This document shows positions 29,719 to 33,619 of a stretch of 33,619 nt of DNA, one piece after another. A model generated the notes under the pieces. The model worked only from the letters and a program-made list of their open reading frames with translations, did no database searches and was not told the origin of the DNA. Origin of the DNA: a virus. The stretch is taken from IMG/VR virus record IMGVR_UViG_3300006736_000035, positions 1-33,619 of that record; one strand, given 5' to 3'. The translations under genes were made by a program, and so were the position numbers. The stretch's first letter is position 1, and the number at the start of each line of letters is the position of its first letter.

Positions 29719-32700
29719 ATGGCTTATTCAGTAGGCTCTATAGCCTTTTCGGGTTTACCGGCGGACTATACCGTCATTACCCTTAACGATGGACAATCCG
29801 GCGCTTTTAGCGAGGTAAAGTTCGGTGTATCATCAGGAAATTGTAACAGTGGGTATCATTTCCTTTCTGGCTCGGCAGTTAGCGGCATGACCGCAGACGG
29901 CAATGCGTCAGATTACCTTACAATGTATAAGGTTGGATCGACAACTTCTACCGACCGCGGTTATTTTTTCTTCGATTTCACTAGAGATAGTCAAAACAAC
30001 GCAGCTTTTAAGGATATGGCCACCGGCGGCAGCACGCCGCTGATATATGAATTCGGCGATGCCGCAGGCAATGTGGTTAACATCACTTTGGTTAACGAAT
30101 CATCTGGGTTCAGCGTTAATGTTTCAGGAGCCTCATACTCTCGAAAAGACTCAGCTGGGAATTACAGCATCAATACCGACAACGCTGGCGTCGACGGCGA
30201 TAACATAGCAGAAGAGTTGAAAGACATCTTAACTGCAGCGTATGGTGCTAGCGAAATTGACTTATCAACTGTCACCCGCGATGGCAATTATCTTTATGTC
30301 AGATCTGACGCCTATACCGATGGCCCTATGACATTTAGAATCAAGAGGGCATCTGGCAGCTGGTCAACTACCACCAAGGCTGCAGCCCATGTGATTAAAT
30401 CAAAGTCGACAAGCACCGCGGTCAGAATAGCGAACGTATATGCACCCGACGAAGTTGTATATAGTATTCGCGAGGTATATACCGGCGCTAGTGGTAATTT
30501 GACCGCAGCACAATTTGCAACGTATTTGAAGGAGATGATCAATTACTTGCCAATTGGAGTTACAGCAACAGTTAGTGACGGTACAGTTAGTTTAACAAAT
30601 GACGTTGAGTCTGCAGACGGAAACGTCACAATAACAACAACAGACTCTACTAACATAACCCTAAGCGGTATGTCAGGTGGAGCCGCAGGAGGAGATGAAG
30701 TGGCTAAGACTTTCATTAACAACAAACAAATTAAAATTACATCCGCCCTACTTCCAGCTAGCGCTGGCGCAGTAGATCTAGGCAGCACCGCTGCCGAATG
30801 GGGAGACATGTTCCTAGGCGACGCAGCAGCAATTAAATTTGGTGCTGACCAAGACGTTACGTTAACTCATGTCGCTGACACAGGCTTATTGCTTGGCAGC
30901 AGCAAGAAAATTCAGTTCGGAGATTCCGGAACTTTTATTCATCAATCCGCTGATGGCGTATTGACCATTGAATCTGACACAACAGTAGATATCAACGGTG
31001 CTGTCGTCATGGATGGGGCTCTTACCGGCTTAACTTCCATTAATGTAGCAGGTACAATTACCGGCGACACCAGCTTGACGCTTGACACTACCACTATCAC
31101 CACAGCAGAACTTGGTGTTCTTGACGGTATTACTAATGGTACTGGTGCTGCAAGTAAGGCTTTGGTCTTGGATGCTAGCGGTAACATCGCTAGCATCGGC
31201 ACAGTTGGTTGTGGTGCTATTACTTCGACAGGCAACCTAGCTGTAACCGGTACAATCACTGGTGATACTAGCTTGACGCTTGACACTACCACTATTACCA
31301 CAGCAGAAATTGGTGTGCTTGACGGTGTCACTGCTGGCACAGCAGCTGCTAGCAAGGCTCTTGTTCTCGATGCTAGCAAGAATATTGCAACAATCGGAAC
31401 GGTTGGTTGTGGTGCTATCACCTCAACTGGCTCGAGTTCCTTTGGGGCATCAACATTGGCCAGCCTTACTTGTACTGCAGCCGCAACTTTTGGTGGTGGC
31501 TATGGTGCAACCGGCGTAACCATTGATACTGACGGCAATATACAAATGGACGGTAACTTGACTGTTGCTGGTACCACCACTACAGTTGACACCGTTACAA
31601 TGCAGGCTGCTAACGCAGTCGTGTTTGAGGGTGCAACGGCAGACGCCTATGAGTCGACTTTGACAATTGTTGATCCAACGGCAGATCACACTATTCGTTT
31701 ACCGAATCAGAGCGGTTGGTTGCCTGTTCTTGCTGCTGTAAGCGCCACGGCGATTACTTCAACGCCAGAAGAACTCAACATCATGGATGGTGGCACTAGT
31801 GCCTCTTCAACCACTTTGGATGCAGCCGACAGGCTCGTTGTCAACGATGCTGGCACGATGAAGCAAGTTGCTTTGTCCGATCTTGAAGTCTTCATGGAAG
31901 GCGCTCTCGATACCATGGGTGCACAGTTTACTTCAGCCACAGGGCTAGCAGCTGTGGGCACTATTGGTACTGGTGTCTGGAACGGCACTGTAGTTGCTTC
32001 AGCTTACTTGGATGCTGATACTGCTCACTTGAGCACCACTCAGACATTCTCGGGAGCGAAGACATTCAGTGCAGCTGCCCAGTTCAGCAACACCATTACG
32101 GTTGGTGCTGACGATCAGGGATATGATGTTATCCTTTATGGAGATACTGCGTCTGCAAATATGACGTGGGACACTTCTGCTGATGATCTCATCCTTAACG
32201 GAGGGGCAGGACTTATCGTTCCTGTCGGCCAATTTACTTTGGGCGCAACTGCAGTTTCTTCAACTGCTACAGAGCTTAACTACCTCGACGGCTTTGCTGA
32301 TGCGGCATATGACCAGACTGCAGATTCTGTTGTATTCTATGATGCAACAGATTCGAAGCTTAAGAGTGAAAGTGCAAATGACTTCACCACAGCGATAGCA
32401 GGCAATGGCTTGGCATCGTCGTCTGGTGCATTGGCAATATCTTGGGGCTCACAGAGATTCACCAAGGCTCTCGTTGATGCTACTTCCGGAACTGGTTCCG
32501 GTGATGCAGCAAATAAGGTTGCTATCACATCTGCACAGCTTTCAGGTTCAGAAATGGTGTTCTTGAACGGCATGCTTTTAACTGCTGAAGAGACAACCAC
32601 TGACTCTTCCGACGATAACGATTATGATATAACGGCAGCTGGCGTTATAACATTCCAAACAGATGTAGTTGATCTGATGGATGCTGACGATGTTATCAGT

Positions 32701-32721
32701 GTTCAGTATATCGTGAAGTAA
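29719..32721 (+). CDS. Large repeat-containing tail fibre-like / structural protein
   Basis: ATG 29719 has AGGAGG 7 nt upstream, giving 1000 aa; an upstream TTG in frame lacks such a site. It is Thr/Ala/Gly/Ser-rich and beta-rich throughout. The middle contains two 61-residue repeats and further copies of a unit centred on T-x2-E-[LI]-x2-[LM]-D-G (TTAELGVLDG, TTAEIGVLDG, TPEELNIMDG, TATELNYLDG), a pattern common in phage fibre and appendage proteins. The segment IRLPNQSGWLPVL and phrases such as IDTDGNIQMDGNLTV are also typical. It ends with a module (VFLNGMLL to QYIVK) related to the end of the gp15-like protein. Position between tail completion and sheath suggests a whisker or other appendage that touches the host; attachment is inferred. 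Confidence 0.75.
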   Translation: MAYSVGSIAFSGLPADYTVITLNDGQSGAFSEVKFGVSSGNCNSGYHFLSGSAVSGMTADGNASDYLTMYKVGSTTSTDRGYFFFDFTRDSQNNAAFKDMATGGSTPLIYEFGDAAGNVVNITLVNESSGFSVNVSGASYSRKDSAGNYSINTDNAGVDGDNIAEELKDILTAAYGASEIDLSTVTRDGNYLYVRSDAYTDGPMTFRIKRASGSWSTTTKAAAHVIKSKSTSTAVRIANVYAPDEVVYSIREVYTGASGNLTAAQFATYLKEMINYLPIGVTATVSDGTVSLTNDVESADGNVTITTTDSTNITLSGMSGGAAGGDEVAKTFINNKQIKITSALLPASAGAVDLGSTAAEWGDMFLGDAAAIKFGADQDVTLTHVADTGLLLGSSKKIQFGDSGTFIHQSADGVLTIESDTTVDINGAVVMDGALTGLTSINVAGTITGDTSLTLDTTTITTAELGVLDGITNGTGAASKALVLDASGNIASIGTVGCGAITSTGNLAVTGTITGDTSLTLDTTTITTAEIGVLDGVTAGTAAASKALVLDASKNIATIGTVGCGAITSTGSSSFGASTLASLTCTAAATFGGGYGATGVTIDTDGNIQMDGNLTVAGTTTTVDTVTMQAANAVVFEGATADAYESTLTIVDPTADHTIRLPNQSGWLPVLAAVSATAITSTPEELNIMDGGTSASSTTLDAADRLVVNDAGTMKQVALSDLEVFMEGALDTMGAQFTSATGLAAVGTIGTGVWNGTVVASAYLDADTAHLSTTQTFSGAKTFSAAAQFSNTITVGADDQGYDVILYGDTASANMTWDTSADDLILNGGAGLIVPVGQFTLGATAVSSTATELNYLDGFADAAYDQTADSVVFYDATDSKLKSESANDFTTAIAGNGLASSSGALAISWGSQRFTKALVDATSGTGSGDAANKVAITSAQLSGSEMVFLNGMLLTAEETTTDSSDDNDYDITAAGVITFQTDVVDLMDADDVISVQYIVK
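31051..31233 (+). repeat. 183-bp repeat, copy 1, in fibre-like gene
   Basis: This copy encodes 61 residues from GTITGDTSLTLD to GCGAITSTG. The second copy at 31249 has the same length and about the same protein, with many silent changes, so the duplication is not recent or is under selection for protein sequence. Confidence 0.9.
31249..31431 (+). repeat. 183-bp repeat, copy 2, in fibre-like gene
   Basis: Second copy of the unit at 31051, separated by 15 nt (Asn-Leu-Ala-Val-Thr), giving a 198-nt period. Differences are mostly silent, with a few conservative replacements (for example Leu to Ile in TTAE[LI]GVLDG). Confidence 0.9.
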
Positions 32722-32754
32722 TTCGATATACGACTAAATAAAGCTTTTGCTTTT

Positions 32755-32785
32755 GGGGCTCCCTTCGGGGAGCCCTTTTCTTTTC
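32755..32785 (+). terminator. Rho-independent terminator with TTCG loop after the fibre-like gene
   Basis: GGGCTCCC and GGGAGCCC form a perfect 8-bp stem closed by a TTCG tetraloop, one of the most stable RNA loops, followed by TTTTCTTTT. It lies 34 nt after the stop codon and insulates the tail sheath unit. Confidence 0.95.
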
Positions 32786-32814
32786 GAAAAGATATTCCTT
32801 TTGATAGTTGATAA

Positions 32815-32823
32815 ACTATTTAT
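32815..32823 (+). promoter_or_regulatory. Candidate late promoter motif ACTATTTAT (tail sheath)
   Basis: An exact copy of the recurrent 9-mer between the terminator and the sheath gene, 62 nt before its ATG. As at 25154, the order is terminator, motif, gene. Confidence 0.6.
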
Positions 32824-32885
32824 TATGAGAAAAAGTTTAAATTATTTCCTTGAAACGATTTCTTTTAAATAAGGAGAGATAAAAT

Positions 32886-33619
32886 ATGTCAGCCAAGAAA
32901 TTCAAGTTCGTATCACCAGGTGTATTTCTCAATGAAATAGACAATTCACAGTTAACCAAGACATCGGACTCTTTGGGTCCAGTCATTATTGGTAGAGCAC
33001 GCAGAGGCCCAGCACTCCGTCCTGTCAGGATAGAGTCCTTTTCTGAGTTCGTCGAAATCTTCGGGGATCCAGTAGCAGGCGGCGAAGGTTCTGATGTATG
33101 GCGAGAAGGCAACGGAAAGCTTGCCCCAACATATGCGGCATATGCTGCACAGGCATATTTGAGGAATGCGGCTCCAATCAACTTTGTTCGTCTTTTGGGC
33201 GTTCAGGACTCAGAGGCATCTGTTGATAAGGGTGAAGCAGGGTGGGCATCTTCCAACGCATATGCCCTCATCGTCGGCCAAGCAACGGCATCTAGTGCTG
33301 CGACGAGTGACACTGCCGCAGGAACTGTTGCGGCGATATTTTATGGTGCTAGTTCCAATATTAACATTCGGTTGAAAGGGAACGAGCTAGCGCATGCCGC
33401 AGGTAAGGGTGATGAGGATATTGTTAACCTGACGGAAGCATCGAACACCCATCGATTTGTTCGTGGGACTGCCACTTCTGCTAGTTTTTCAGCAGGCGGT
33501 ACCCCCGAGTGGATAGCTGAAGTTTATGATGGAACCACTAAAAAAGAATCAATCTCTTTTAACTTTGACAGAAGCTCTCCAAAGTATTTAAGGAAGGTGT
33601 TCAATACCAATCCGACGCT
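32886..33619 (+). CDS. 18: Contractile tail sheath protein (gp18), 3' end outside the window
   Basis: ATG 32886 has AAGGAG 9 nt upstream. The frame stays open to the window end (244 full codons), so the C-terminal part is missing. The N terminus has the T4-like sheath pattern: KFKFVSPGVFLNEIDNSQL, then SLGPVIIGRARRGPALRPVR and a segment with SFSEFVEIFGDP. A further match is the helix YAAYAAQAYLRNAAPINFVR. Sheath subunits form the helical outer tube that shortens to drive the inner tube through the host envelope. The region after ~residue 115 is Ala/Ser-rich and may be an exposed insertion. It has its own promoter-like motif downstream of a strong terminator, as expected for an abundant late product. 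Confidence 0.93.
   Translation, partial: MSAKKFKFVSPGVFLNEIDNSQLTKTSDSLGPVIIGRARRGPALRPVRIESFSEFVEIFGDPVAGGEGSDVWREGNGKLAPTYAAYAAQAYLRNAAPINFVRLLGVQDSEASVDKGEAGWASSNAYALIVGQATASSAATSDTAAGTVAAIFYGASSNINIRLKGNELAHAAGKGDEDIVNLTEASNTHRFVRGTATSASFSAGGTPEWIAEVYDGTTKKESISFNFDRSSPKYLRKVFNTNPT

Noticed and set aside
757-33181. Minus-strand open frames of 60-210 codons across the window
   Set aside because: All lie opposite clearly real + strand genes, have no consistent ribosome binding sites and give low-complexity or unrecognisable products.
1-33619. CRISPR arrays, insertion sequences, integrase or attachment sites
   Set aside because: No regularly spaced repeats, transposase-like genes or integrase motifs were found on either strand.

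Overview
The window looks like part of the genome of a T4-like contractile-tailed phage (myovirus, Caudoviricetes). All supported genes are on the + strand and tightly packed, with many 1-14 nt junctions and ATGA/TAATG/GTGA overlaps. Recognisable T4 counterparts are gp61 primase, gp47+gp46 recombination nuclease/ATPase, gp17 terminase, gp20 portal, gp21 protease, gp22 scaffold, gp23 major capsid protein, a neck/tail-completion group and gp18 tail sheath. The proteins are clearly diverged from T4 and remind me of marine T4-like phages, but that is an inference. No photosynthesis gene, tRNA, integrase or CRISPR array was seen. The host cannot be named: two perfect sigma70-type promoters fit most bacteria, and five copies of the octamer GCGATCGC are only a weak hint of a cyanobacterial link.

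Layout. (1) 1-822: 3' part of a structural-type gene. (2) 826-6286: DNA metabolism, with a J-domain protein, a RuvC-like nuclease, a DnaG-type primase, a 61-aa protein, and one 1051-aa polypeptide that joins the Mre11/SbcD (gp47) and Rad50/SbcC (gp46) halves. (3) 6310-7748: three small membrane or exported proteins resembling a lysis cassette, then a zinc-ribbon protein. (4) 7793-13860: packaging and portal operon. (5) 13974-21500: an expanded head-gene region around gp21, with several large uncharacterised candidate internal head proteins, a ParB-like protein, a phage bS21 ribosomal protein and a pair of paralogues, one carrying an inserted LamG domain. (6) 21591-24516: scaffold and major capsid protein, closed by a terminator. 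(7) 24664-29490: small structural genes, neck and tail-terminator candidates. (8) 29719-32721: a 1000-aa repeat-rich fibre-like protein, closed by a terminator. (9) 32886-end: tail sheath, cut by the window end.

The most informative non-coding signal is the 9-mer ACTATTTAT. It occurs six times on the + strand, each 17-62 nt before a gene start, and is a good candidate for this phage's late promoter core. One copy lies in the end of the primase gene, just before the 61-aa ORF. That ORF has the same N-terminal signature (basic/hydrophobic residues, then I/L-I-x-E-E) as several head-region proteins. The signature contains the I/L-x-E rule of T4 prohead proteases, so I propose that these proteins form a set of capsid-targeted, gp21-processed internal proteins that may be ejected with the DNA. 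That is a hypothesis. The fused Mre11-Rad50 gene, with an unusual C-x6-C hinge, is the most distinctive single gene.
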